Positions 1-5,661 of a stretch of DNA of 5,667 nt are shown here, one piece after another. Position numbers and translations under genes: made by a program. The notes under the pieces are model-generated. The model had not been told where the DNA came from. It searched no databases and was given only the letters and a program-made list of their open reading frames with translations. Origin of the DNA: Desulfobulbus sp. GTDB taxonomy: Bacteria; Desulfobacterota; Desulfobulbia; Desulfobulbales; Desulfobulbaceae. Numbering within the stretch: position 1 is the stretch's first letter; each line of letters starts with the position of its first letter. Location: contig JAQUEZ010000340.1 in the NCBI GenBank assembly GCA_028684915.1, forward strand, positions 1 through 5,667, given 5' to 3'.

Positions 1-1
1 C

Positions 2-109
2 TTCCAGGCGGCCAAATGCAGGGCCAGGGGATATAGAAACGACGACACCTTTATCAGCATCATCTACCTGCTGGCCGCACCGATACAGAATTTACTCAAA
101 TCCACTTGA
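2..109 (+). CDS. Transposase C-terminus, ISL3-like (5' end outside window)
   Basis: Thirty-five codons are open from the left edge to a TGA at 107-109. The peptide contains QAAKCRARGYRNDDTF followed by a hydrophobic ISIIYLLA stretch. This resembles the terminal helix region of ISL3-family DDE transposases, where a QAAKxKARGYR block followed by an (I/V)YL(I/L)AG-like segment closes the protein. The catalytic DDE residues would lie further upstream, outside the window. The frame overlaps the convergent, truncated accessory gene by 18 bp, because that gene reads through the terminal repeat into the element. The match is short, so family assignment is good but not certain. Another DDE family with a similar basic tail is the main alternative. 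Confidence 0.65.
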   Translation, partial: FQAAKCRARGYRNDDTFISIIYLLAAPIQNLLKST

Positions 110-943
110 TTCGTCGAAGAGCCGTTTAGCGAAGGTTGTGGGCGTCGTTTCGAAGGAACACCCTTCGTGGCGAATAACTTTCAAAATAAACTCGTAATCC
201 TCATCACTGATGGCATGTTCAGCTGGTCCGTTGGCCCTTTGCGGGAGAGGACGGATGACTTTTTTTCTCATTGGCAGATCAACGACATCTCCAGCACCCG
301 GTTTTTTCTTCAAGGGTATATTGAGTGCCTTCAAGACGGTCCCATGCTTGGCAAGCCGTTCTTTTCGGCCCTTGACTTTCTGCTCGATTCTCTGCCGAAG
401 ATTGCCATGGTGGTTCGTGACATCGGAAGCACCCCAACCAATCCAGTTCCGAATTTCATCGACGGTTCTATCAATCTCCTGCCGTAGCCTCGCGCCGTCG
501 CCGATAGAGTCTGACGGGTAGGTGAGTACAATGTCAACAAAGCCAACCCCCTCACTCCCTCGAGACTGGCGGATTTTGGCTCTAGGTGGATTCAATGTGA
601 AGCTGCTAGGCCGGCATCTCCACAGCGTAACATCACCACGAAAAGGGAAGGAAACGGTCACCGCAAGTGCAGGAACCATGACTGCACCCCCACGTCCAAA
701 ACCATATCGGAAATCATGACTCATATCTATTTTGGTCTCTGCTTGCTCCATCTCCATCTCATCTGGGAAGATTTCAAGAGGAGAAATTTCATAACGGGAG
801 TAGATATGCTCGACGAGTTCCTCATTGGTGGCGCGTTCAAATTGTTCTGCTGTTAAAGCCTCAACAGCTTGGAGTGCAGACTGAATATTACCTTCAAGAA
901 CAGCATGCAACTCGTTGGAGTTGAACAGTAAGTCATCTCTCAT
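92..943 (-). pseudogene. Accessory type I R-M locus protein, truncated by insertion before its nuclease-like domain
   Basis: The start ATG at 943 has an AGAGG ribosome site (954-950) that overlaps the hsdS stop codon, with only 10 nt between the genes, so translation is probably coupled. The open frame is 283 codons, but only about the first 273 look native. The sequence after DEDYEFIL (248-255) and TTPTTFAK (266-273) becomes RLFDESSGFE, encoded by the insertion-sequence end. The N-terminus MRDDLLFNSNEL, a central FPFRGD...CRPSSFTLNPPRA block (99-122) and a basic helical segment with RQRIEQKVKGRKERLAKHG (183-201) match my recollection of hypothetical proteins of roughly 400 or more residues next to hsd genes. 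In those, a D/EEYE-IL segment leads into a C-terminal domain with GKTDI...AECKFW-like motifs, typical of PD-(D/E)XK nucleases. That domain is absent here. The biochemical role is unknown. The fragment may still be translated, but loss of the putative catalytic domain argues for an inactive product. Confidence 0.75.
100..123 (-). repeat. Probable terminal inverted repeat of the ISL3-like element
   Basis: Read on the minus strand from 123, the sequence begins GGCTCTTCGACGAATCAAGT. This is where the reading frame of the accessory gene stops looking like its family and where the transposase gene ends shortly inside. The outer boundary is inferred from the GGCTCTT start. The inner limit is arbitrary, because the partner repeat is outside the window and cannot be compared. 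Confidence 0.5.
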
Positions 944-953
944 GGTTGGCCTC

Positions 954-2225
954 TCACACCTTTACCCGCTTTTTTCCGGTCAACAGTTGCTGCATCAGCC
1001 CTTTTTTTTGCTCGCGCAGGGCGTTGGCCTTGGCTCGGAGGAGGTCGAGTTCGCGGTCTGCAACTTTTATCACCTTGACAATGGCGCGCTGCTCGTCCAG
1101 GGAAGGCAACGGTACATGAAGGTGTGAAAATTCGGGCCAGCGCAGACTCCCACGACGATCAACGGAGGCGCTAGTATTCACCTGAAAGATGTGACGGTAC
1201 AGTTCCGTTTTAAGAAGTAGGAACAAAAAACGATCATCAATATTTTCCCCTGCTTCAAAAACGGTGTACATGGGGCTTATGAGCGCCGCATCATGAATAT
1301 TCTGGTAGCCAATGGAGCCTTCCTCAAGGTGATTGGTCGCATATGCAAATTGTCCCCGACGCACAACCTTGTAAGTTGAAAGGTCTTTGCTGAAAATCTG
1401 TTTCCCGAAGTATTCGAGGCTATCAACAAGACCCTGATGTTTTGTGCAGGATAAGACGGGAAGAGAATCGCCCTCCTTGTTTGTGATAGAAACGTGCTTC
1501 GCTACTTCACCGATGCGTGGGTAACCCCATTCGACAGGATAATCACCCCATTTTGTGCTACGATTTTTTTGAGTTTTCCTAAACCCAGGTAGGCGGCGTT
1601 TGCCAGTGAGAAGTTGTTGCATGAGTCCTCTACGGCACAACCGTTTCTCGGCAATCAGCCGTTCGGTAAGTTCGATGGCTCGATCCCAACCTATTAGTAA
1701 ATTGGCTATTTTTTTTTGCTCTATAAAAGGTGGGCAGGGGATGTGGATAGAGCAAAGCGAAGGCTTGGTAATGTTCATCATACTTTCAGAGGTCCCGTTT
1801 GCCCGTTTTCGTATCTCTGATTGAGTCCTCTGTGCGCTAAGAACATAAGAAAGCCACCTGGCATGAAATCGATCCTCGGCGCATACATGAAGTTGCCAGA
1901 GCAGGTCTGGCAAAAATGTCTTGGGTTCGTCATTCTCTATATAGGCGGAAGTGCCGACGAGTTCGGGGGTATTTTTCCGATTGAACAGAATGCACCCAGC
2001 CAAGGGTGAGACAGATAGGGTGGTCGCAGCGCTTTCTGTCAAAGCCTTATTCTCAGAGGGGAGATAGACGCCCTTCGATACAGCGCTCGTCTTTAGAATC
2101 CGCAACTCTCCATCAAAAGCCACGCGCTCTTCAGAAATAACGCTAGTTCCGCCATTAACGGCACGAAGGCATTCGCCAAGCCTAATGTCTCGCCAGCCTT
2201 CCGGTAGACCATTTAAAATCATCAT
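954..2225 (-). CDS. hsdS: Type I restriction enzyme specificity subunit HsdS, full length (two target-recognition domains)
   Basis: This 423-residue protein has the length and modular plan of a complete type I S subunit. It starts with LPEGW (7-11), a signature at the start of the first target-recognition domain (about 1-160). The first conserved helical region follows (about 165-215), with PPFIEQKKIANLL and then GLMQQLLTGKRRLPGF (200-215). The second recognition domain (about 225-370) ends in PLPSLDEQRAI (372-382). A second conserved helix (about 380-423) repeats KKGLMQQLLTGKKR (407-420). Each domain reads half of a bipartite DNA site, and the helices set the spacing and bind HsdM. The first of two tandem ATGs (2225) is chosen because an AAGGA (2238-2234) sits 8 nt upstream. 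The gene is more AT-rich in places than its neighbours, as is common for exchangeable recognition domains. A9 (1709-1717) and A8 (1002-1009) coding-strand runs fall in the two conserved helices. Confidence 0.93.
   Translation of the reverse strand: MMILNGLPEGWRDIRLGECLRAVNGGTSVISEERVAFDGELRILKTSAVSKGVYLPSENKALTESAATTLSVSPLAGCILFNRKNTPELVGTSAYIENDEPKTFLPDLLWQLHVCAEDRFHARWLSYVLSAQRTQSEIRKRANGTSESMMNITKPSLCSIHIPCPPFIEQKKIANLLIGWDRAIELTERLIAEKRLCRRGLMQQLLTGKRRLPGFRKTQKNRSTKWGDYPVEWGYPRIGEVAKHVSITNKEGDSLPVLSCTKHQGLVDSLEYFGKQIFSKDLSTYKVVRRGQFAYATNHLEEGSIGYQNIHDAALISPMYTVFEAGENIDDRFLFLLLKTELYRHIFQVNTSASVDRRGSLRWPEFSHLHVPLPSLDEQRAIVKVIKVADRELDLLRAKANALREQKKGLMQQLLTGKKRVKV
1002..1009 (-). repeat. A8 homopolymer run near the hsdS 3' end (coding strand)
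   Basis: Eight consecutive A on the coding strand encode the end of Gln406 plus Lys407 and Lys408, in the C-terminal conserved helix just before the second GLMQQLLTGK. A shift here would alter only the last 15 or so residues. Confidence 0.9.
1709..1717 (-). repeat. A9 homopolymer run inside hsdS (coding strand)
   Basis: Nine consecutive A on the coding strand encode the end of Gln170, Lys171, Lys172 and the first base of Ile173 in the central conserved region. A run of this length is prone to replication or transcription slippage. A one-base shift here would leave only the first recognition domain. Whether it varies is unknown. Confidence 0.9.
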
Positions 2226-2294
2226 TTTCTCAATCCTTAAAAAATCGCTTTGTCATCTCGACAAAAAACCAGGTCCATCCGTTGCCGCTCGTCT

Positions 2295-3374
2295 TCATTT
2301 TTTCCGACGCTCCTTGCCTTCCGCCTTCTCGGTTGCCAGCGTCTGCGTCGCTTTCACCATCCGATCAAAATCCGATTCTATCTTCTGGGTCCGGTTGAAC
2401 TCGGCATATTCGGCTAGCGCCTTGTCGGTGGCCTGGGCTCTGCTGATGCGCCCCTTGTCGGAAAGCAGCCGGTATTCATTGAAGGTCAGAAACTTATCCA
2501 CGGCCTGCGCCATGTCGGCCATGGTCATTTGCATGCGGTTTTCGATGATATTCTCGATGTAGTCGAAAAAACCAGAGATGGTGCGCTCTAGCCGTTTGAT
2601 CTCCGGCTCGCCCAAGTAGTTTTTGGCCACCGTCACATCGGAGGCTAGCACCCGGCCATGGGGTGCGTTCTTCCAGGTAAGCAGGCCCATGTAAGGGGCG
2701 TTGTGATCGGCCTTTTCATGAATGATCTCTGCGGCGGTCTGCCCAGTGATGGCATAGTGGAACTTGTTCTGCACCATTGCATAGAAGTTTTGGGTGATCT
2801 CCGCCTTCGGATCGTAATCCATGCTGCACTCGGCGAAGATATCGGTGATTTGCTGGTAGATGCGGCGTTCGCTGGCGCGGATAGATCGGACTCGCTCCAG
2901 CAGTTCCAGGAAATAGTCCTCACCGAATACCTGCTTGCCTTGCTTGAGACGCTCGTCGTCTAGCACGAAACCTTTTTTGATGTACTCTTTGAGTATCTGG
3001 GTGGCCCAGATACGAAACTGCGTGGCTCGCCGGGAGCTGACCCGGTAGCCGACGGCGATGATGGCGTCGAGGTTGTAGTGCCGGAGCATGCGGCGCACCG
3101 CGCGGCCACCCTCGTTTTGAACTACCGAGAAATCCTCGGCAGTTGCCGTCTCGGCCAGCTCACCCTCGGCAAAGATGTTCTTGAGGTGCAGGCCAATGTT
3201 GTCCGCCGTGGTCTCAAACAGCTCGGCCATGAGGCGCTGCGGCAACCAGAGGGTCTCGCCATGGATCAGTACCCGGACATGCACCTTTTCATCGTCCCCG
3301 GCATAGAGCAGGAAGGGCGTCTCCATCGGAACCGGCGGCTGTACTGGGGAGGCGGGAGTTATCTTCTTCCTCAT
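2295..3374 (-). CDS. RhuM-family (Virulence_RhuM) protein encoded within the type I R-M operon
   Basis: The 359-residue product matches the RhuM family throughout. It has an N-terminal segment with FLLYAGDDEKVHVRV (21-35) and TLWLPQRLMAELFETTADNIGLHLKNIF (41-68), resembling a DNA-binding winged-helix region. Next is the diagnostic YNLDAIIAVGYRVSSRRATQF (100-120) with RIWATQILKEYIKKGFVLDDERL (121-143). Conserved middle and C-terminal blocks include DYDPKAEIT (186-194), FHYAITGQTAAEII (205-218) and FLTFNEYRLL (295-304). RhuM was named from Salmonella pathogenicity island 3, and its molecular function is not established. Family members often sit between hsdM and hsdS, as here. The start at 3374 overlaps the hsdM stop in an ATGA and has an AAGGAG 8 nt upstream. 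An in-frame ATG at 3395 is less likely, because it lies deeper in hsdM and lacks this spacing. The lysine- and arginine-rich tail ends at TGA 2297-2295. Confidence 0.92.
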   Translation of the reverse strand: MRKKITPASPVQPPVPMETPFLLYAGDDEKVHVRVLIHGETLWLPQRLMAELFETTADNIGLHLKNIFAEGELAETATAEDFSVVQNEGGRAVRRMLRHYNLDAIIAVGYRVSSRRATQFRIWATQILKEYIKKGFVLDDERLKQGKQVFGEDYFLELLERVRSIRASERRIYQQITDIFAECSMDYDPKAEITQNFYAMVQNKFHYAITGQTAAEIIHEKADHNAPYMGLLTWKNAPHGRVLASDVTVAKNYLGEPEIKRLERTISGFFDYIENIIENRMQMTMADMAQAVDKFLTFNEYRLLSDKGRISRAQATDKALAEYAEFNRTQKIESDFDRMVKATQTLATEKAEGKERRKK

Positions 3375-3388
3375 AGTCCAAGCTCCTT
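3371..3388 (-). promoter_or_regulatory. ATGA stop-start overlap with Shine-Dalgarno for the RhuM gene
   Basis: On the minus strand an AAGGAG (3388-3383) is followed 8 nt later by ATGA (3374-3371), in which the hsdM stop TGA and the RhuM start ATG share bases. This fixes the RhuM start and indicates translational coupling to hsdM. Confidence 0.85.
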
Positions 3389-4888
3389 CAGGCACTTCGC
3401 CATCTCGCCCCTCACCACGTCGAGTTCCATCTCCAGAGCCTCGATGCGCTGCTGGACGGCGATGATATCAACCTCCTCTTCCTCCTCGAAGGTGTCAACG
3501 TAACGGGGAATATTGAGGTTGTATTCGTTTTCGGCAATTTCCGCGCGGCTGGCGACGTAGGAGTATTTTTTCTCGGTCACTCGTTGGCGGTAGGTTTCAA
3601 TTACCTTGGAGACTTCCACGTCCTCCCTGAGTTTATTTTGGTTCTTGTTTTGCTCGAAGTCGCGGCTGGCATCAATAAAGAGGACGTCGGTGCGCTCGCC
3701 CCGATCACGACGGAAGATGAGGATGGCGGCCGGGATGCCGGTGCCAAAAAAACAGTTAGCAGGCAGGCCGATGACGGCGTCTAGGAGGTTCTCTTTGATA
3801 AATGCTTCGCGAATTCTGCCTTCTGCTCCACCTCGGAAGAGCACCCCATGGGGAACAATAACGCCAACTCGGCCGGTGGTCTCGGTGGTGGTTTCGACCA
3901 TGTGGCTAATGAAGGCGTAGTCACCCTTAGACTTAGGCGGTACTCCGCGGTGCCAGCGGTTGTAATGCTTGGCCTCCTCGCCCTCCTTATCTGCCCCCCA
4001 CTTGTCGAGGGAAAATGGCGGATTAGCAACGACCACCTCAAACTTCATGAGCTTGTCACCCTCAATTAACTTGGGCTCCAGGAGCGTGTCGCCCCACTCG
4101 ATACGCGGGCCGTCCTCGTCGTGGAGGAACATGTTCATCATAGCTAACGCCCAAGTGGAGCCAATGGCCTCCTGCCCGAACAGTGAGTAGTTGTTCGAGC
4201 CGTGTGTTGCGCGGACATGGAGAGCGCATTTCAAGAGCAAAGAACCTGAGCCGCAAGCGGGATCACAGATACGTTCACCGGGCTGGGGATCGAGAAGCTT
4301 AGCCAAAAGTGTGGAAATTTCTGGCGGAGTGTAGAACTCGCCCGCCTTCTTACCCGCCCCGGCGGCGAAGCGACCAATGAGAAACTCATAGGCATTGCCG
4401 ATGACGTCAAGATTGCCGATACGCGAAGGGCGGAGGTCAAGCCGTTTGTCGTTGAAGTCCTCCAATAAGTGTTTCAGGATATAATTGCGCTTCTTGGTGT
4501 TACCCAAACGCGATTCGGAGTTAAAGTCGACGTTGCGAAAGACGTTGGTGAGCTTGGCCTTATTGGTCTGCTCCACCTGCTCCAGCGCGATGTTGATGAG
4601 TTCGCCCACATTAGGTGCCTCTCGATTGGCGTAAAGGTGGTAGAAGCTTGACTCGGTGGGCAGAACGAAGCGCTCTCGCTCTAGCCGCCGCTGGATACGC
4701 CGTTCGTCGTCGCCGTATTGTTTCCGATACTCTTCATAATGATCCTGCCAGACGTCGGAGATGTACTTCACGAAGAGCATGACAAGGACATAATCTTTAA
4801 AGTCGGTGGAGTCGACCGTGCCTCTGAGTGAGTCGCAGGCACGCCAGAGAATGTCGTTAATCTCCTGTTGGGATATTTTGGGGCTCAT
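3371..4888 (-). CDS. hsdM: Type I restriction-modification DNA methyltransferase subunit HsdM (N6-adenine)
   Basis: The protein is 505 residues, the normal size for HsdM. The N-terminal helical domain (about 1-150) starts SQQEINDILWRACDSLRGTVDS, typical of HsdM_N. The catalytic domain carries GEFYTPPEI (183-191), the S-adenosylmethionine-binding motif I DPACGSGSLL (209-218) and the catalytic motif IV NPPF (289-292) of N6-adenine methyltransferases. The order motif I then NPPF is the gamma arrangement usual for HsdM. All these residues are intact, so the enzyme should be active. An acidic EEEEE stretch and a predicted C-terminal coiled coil (about 465-505) probably contact HsdS. The start at 4888 is preferred over an in-frame ATG at 5023, because the longer version would run 121 bp into the half-S gene and adds residues unlike the family. 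A purine-rich AAAGGGAAAAAG precedes 4888. The gap to the upstream half-S gene is 13 nt. Confidence 0.96.
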   Translation of the reverse strand: MSPKISQQEINDILWRACDSLRGTVDSTDFKDYVLVMLFVKYISDVWQDHYEEYRKQYGDDERRIQRRLERERFVLPTESSFYHLYANREAPNVGELINIALEQVEQTNKAKLTNVFRNVDFNSESRLGNTKKRNYILKHLLEDFNDKRLDLRPSRIGNLDVIGNAYEFLIGRFAAGAGKKAGEFYTPPEISTLLAKLLDPQPGERICDPACGSGSLLLKCALHVRATHGSNNYSLFGQEAIGSTWALAMMNMFLHDEDGPRIEWGDTLLEPKLIEGDKLMKFEVVVANPPFSLDKWGADKEGEEAKHYNRWHRGVPPKSKGDYAFISHMVETTTETTGRVGVIVPHGVLFRGGAEGRIREAFIKENLLDAVIGLPANCFFGTGIPAAILIFRRDRGERTDVLFIDASRDFEQNKNQNKLREDVEVSKVIETYRQRVTEKKYSYVASRAEIAENEYNLNIPRYVDTFEEEEEVDIIAVQQRIEALEMELDVVRGEMAKCLKELGL

Positions 4889-4901
4889 TTCTTTTTCCCT
4901 T

Positions 4902-5498
4902 TCATTTACTAATAAGTTCATTGAAGATGCTCTGTCCGGCAAGGCGGTGGAAGCGCGTGGATTCGTCAAGTAGTTGTCGACGCAGTTGAGACTCTCGTTT
5001 CTGGAGGTGCCACAGGTCGGCAATACGGTGCTGGGTAGCTATGTCCGCCAAGGGAATGGTGATCTCCATAAACCCCTTGCGAGGAATGGTCGGTGTCCCT
5101 GCCCCTGTTCGCAATCCAGTGAGGTGCGACTCGACAAGGGGTTGTTCCAGGCACCAGGCCAGATATGCCGGAACGACATTAGGTCTGGGCTTGAGGATGA
5201 AGAAGGTGGACGGGGCAGCTGTGGGCTCAGGCACCGACTCGATCAACACGGGGTACGTCGTGATGCCGCGTGACATATAGAGAATGTCGCCTGGCTCCAA
5301 GACATACTTGCTTATGTCCCTGTCGGGGGAGATGCGCAGCCGATCCTCTTCTTTGTAGTTATAAGGTTCGCCTTGGGTCAGGTGCTTGCCCATAACCACT
5401 TGGTGGGTGCCGGACGGCTCGTCGCGCAGTGCCCCTTGGGTCGAAAATCCGGGCAGGACCTCGGCGCAATCCATGATCCGAACAATTTGTGTTTTCAT
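4902..5498 (-). CDS. Half-length type I specificity subunit (single target-recognition domain)
   Basis: The 198-residue product is about half the size of a standard HsdS. One recognition domain (about 1-150) includes YVLEPGDILYMSRG (65-78), APSTFFILKPRP (95-106), the YLAWCLEQPLVESHL segment (112-126) and RTGAGTPTIPRKGFMEITIPL (130-150). The RxGxGTPxIPxxxFxxIxIPL pattern at the end of the domain is characteristic of S subunits. A single helical region follows (151-198; ATQHRIADLWHLQKRESQLRRQLLDE), ending at TGA 4904-4902. In known systems a one-domain S polypeptide can dimerise and direct methylation of a palindromic bipartite site (shown for truncated EcoDXXI-type S subunits). Here it is the first gene of the operon, directly before hsdM, while a complete hsdS also exists downstream. 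The N-terminus and helix both look intact, so it appears to be a true short family member and not a broken gene. Its ribosome site is weak (GTAGGG). Confidence 0.87.
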   Translation of the reverse strand: MKTQIVRIMDCAEVLPGFSTQGALRDEPSGTHQVVMGKHLTQGEPYNYKEEDRLRISPDRDISKYVLEPGDILYMSRGITTYPVLIESVPEPTAAPSTFFILKPRPNVVPAYLAWCLEQPLVESHLTGLRTGAGTPTIPRKGFMEITIPLADIATQHRIADLWHLQKRESQLRRQLLDESTRFHRLAGQSIFNELISK

Positions 5499-5559
5499 GG
5501 CCCTACCCGGTTCATGTTAGAAGTCACATTGGTTTTGCAATTAATAATAAATGGGTAAA
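5499..5559 (-). promoter_or_regulatory. Short AT-rich leader upstream of the operon; no convincing promoter
   Basis: Between the half-S start codon and the right-hand insertion-sequence end is about 55-60 bp containing an AT-rich TTTATTATTAATTG stretch on the minus strand. The best sigma-70 guess is TTGCAA (5543-5538) with TAACAT (5522-5517) at a 15-nt spacing, which is poor. The operon promoter may be here in weak form, inside the insertion sequence, or separated from the operon by the insertion. Confidence 0.25.
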
Positions 5560-5578
5560 CCACCGGCTCTGCCGGTGG
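5560..5578 (+). repeat. Perfect 8-bp hairpin, candidate TnpA recognition structure
   Basis: CCACCGGC (5560-5567) pairs with GCCGGTGG (5571-5578) around a TCT loop. There is no T-run on either strand, so it does not look like an intrinsic terminator. Its position at the edge of the putative IS200-like element fits the single-strand hairpin bound by TnpA. Confidence 0.75.
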
Positions 5579-5609
5579 ACTCCCAAAGTTTGACAGTTAC
5601 GGGAGAAAT

Positions 5610-5660
5610 GGGAAGTCTCACTTTTCAGAACCGCTCAAAGTTCAAGAAAAGGAGACTCCC
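5610..5660 (+). promoter_or_regulatory. Hairpin sequestering the ribosome binding site of the gene at 5662
   Basis: GGGAAGTCTCACTTTTC (5610-5626) pairs with GAAAAGGAGACTCCC (5646-5660). This gives 15 base pairs interrupted only by two single bulged A residues, with a 19-nt loop. The AGGAG Shine-Dalgarno (5650-5654) lies inside the 3' arm, 7 nt before the ATG at 5662. IS200 tnpA is known to be held translationally silent by a 5' leader stem that hides its ribosome site, and this structure would do the same. Confidence 0.7.
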
Positions 5661-5661
5661 C

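Larger units (their letters stand above)
1..123 (+). mobile_element. 3' end of an ISL3-family-like insertion sequence (partial)
   Basis: The left edge of the window lies inside an insertion sequence transcribed rightward. Two observations support this. A plus-strand frame running in from position 2 encodes a C-terminus resembling ISL3-type transposases. The minus-strand reading of 123 to 108 begins GGCTCTTCGACGAATC, and ISL3-family terminal repeats commonly start with GG followed by a TCTT-like block (family knowledge recalled, not searched). The transposase stop is 14 bp inside the proposed end, which is typical for compact elements. The element lies in the 3' part of the accessory R-M gene. 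ISL3 elements usually make 8-bp target duplications, so 124-131 (GTTTAGCG) is the predicted right copy; the left copy is outside the window. Confidence 0.72.

Noticed and set aside
92..123. The RLFDESSGFE tail as a native C-terminus of the accessory protein
   Set aside because: The coding bases coincide with the proposed terminal repeat and overlap the transposase gene end, and the family is recalled to continue well past this point.
972..1628. Possible recombination between the two GLMQQLLTGK-coding repeats of hsdS (1599-1628 and 972-1001)
   Set aside because: The repeats match as protein but differ at many codon positions, with no long identical DNA tract to support recombination.
2249..2265. 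Small hairpin (TTTGTC / GACAAA) in the 69-nt gap before hsdS, followed on the minus strand by six T
   Set aside because: Only two of six stem pairs are G-C and the T-run starts four bases after the stem, so it is too weak to call a terminator or attenuator.
3375..3395. In-frame upstream start adding 7 residues to the RhuM protein
   Set aside because: The ATG at 3374 has the better Shine-Dalgarno spacing and a classic ATGA overlap with the hsdM stop.
3078..3503. Long plus-strand open frame opposite the RhuM and hsdM junction
   Set aside because: It lies antisense to two well-supported genes, has no family resemblance and crosses their boundary, as expected for a shadow frame.
4889..5023. In-frame upstream start adding 45 residues to HsdM
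   Set aside because: It would overlap the half-S gene by 121 bp, its residues do not resemble HsdM N-termini, and family homology begins at the ATG at 4888.
5590..5595. Perfect TTGACA -35 hexamer in the right-hand leader
   Set aside because: No acceptable -10 hexamer follows at 15-19 bp; the matching positions are GC-rich or purine stretches inside the hairpin arm.
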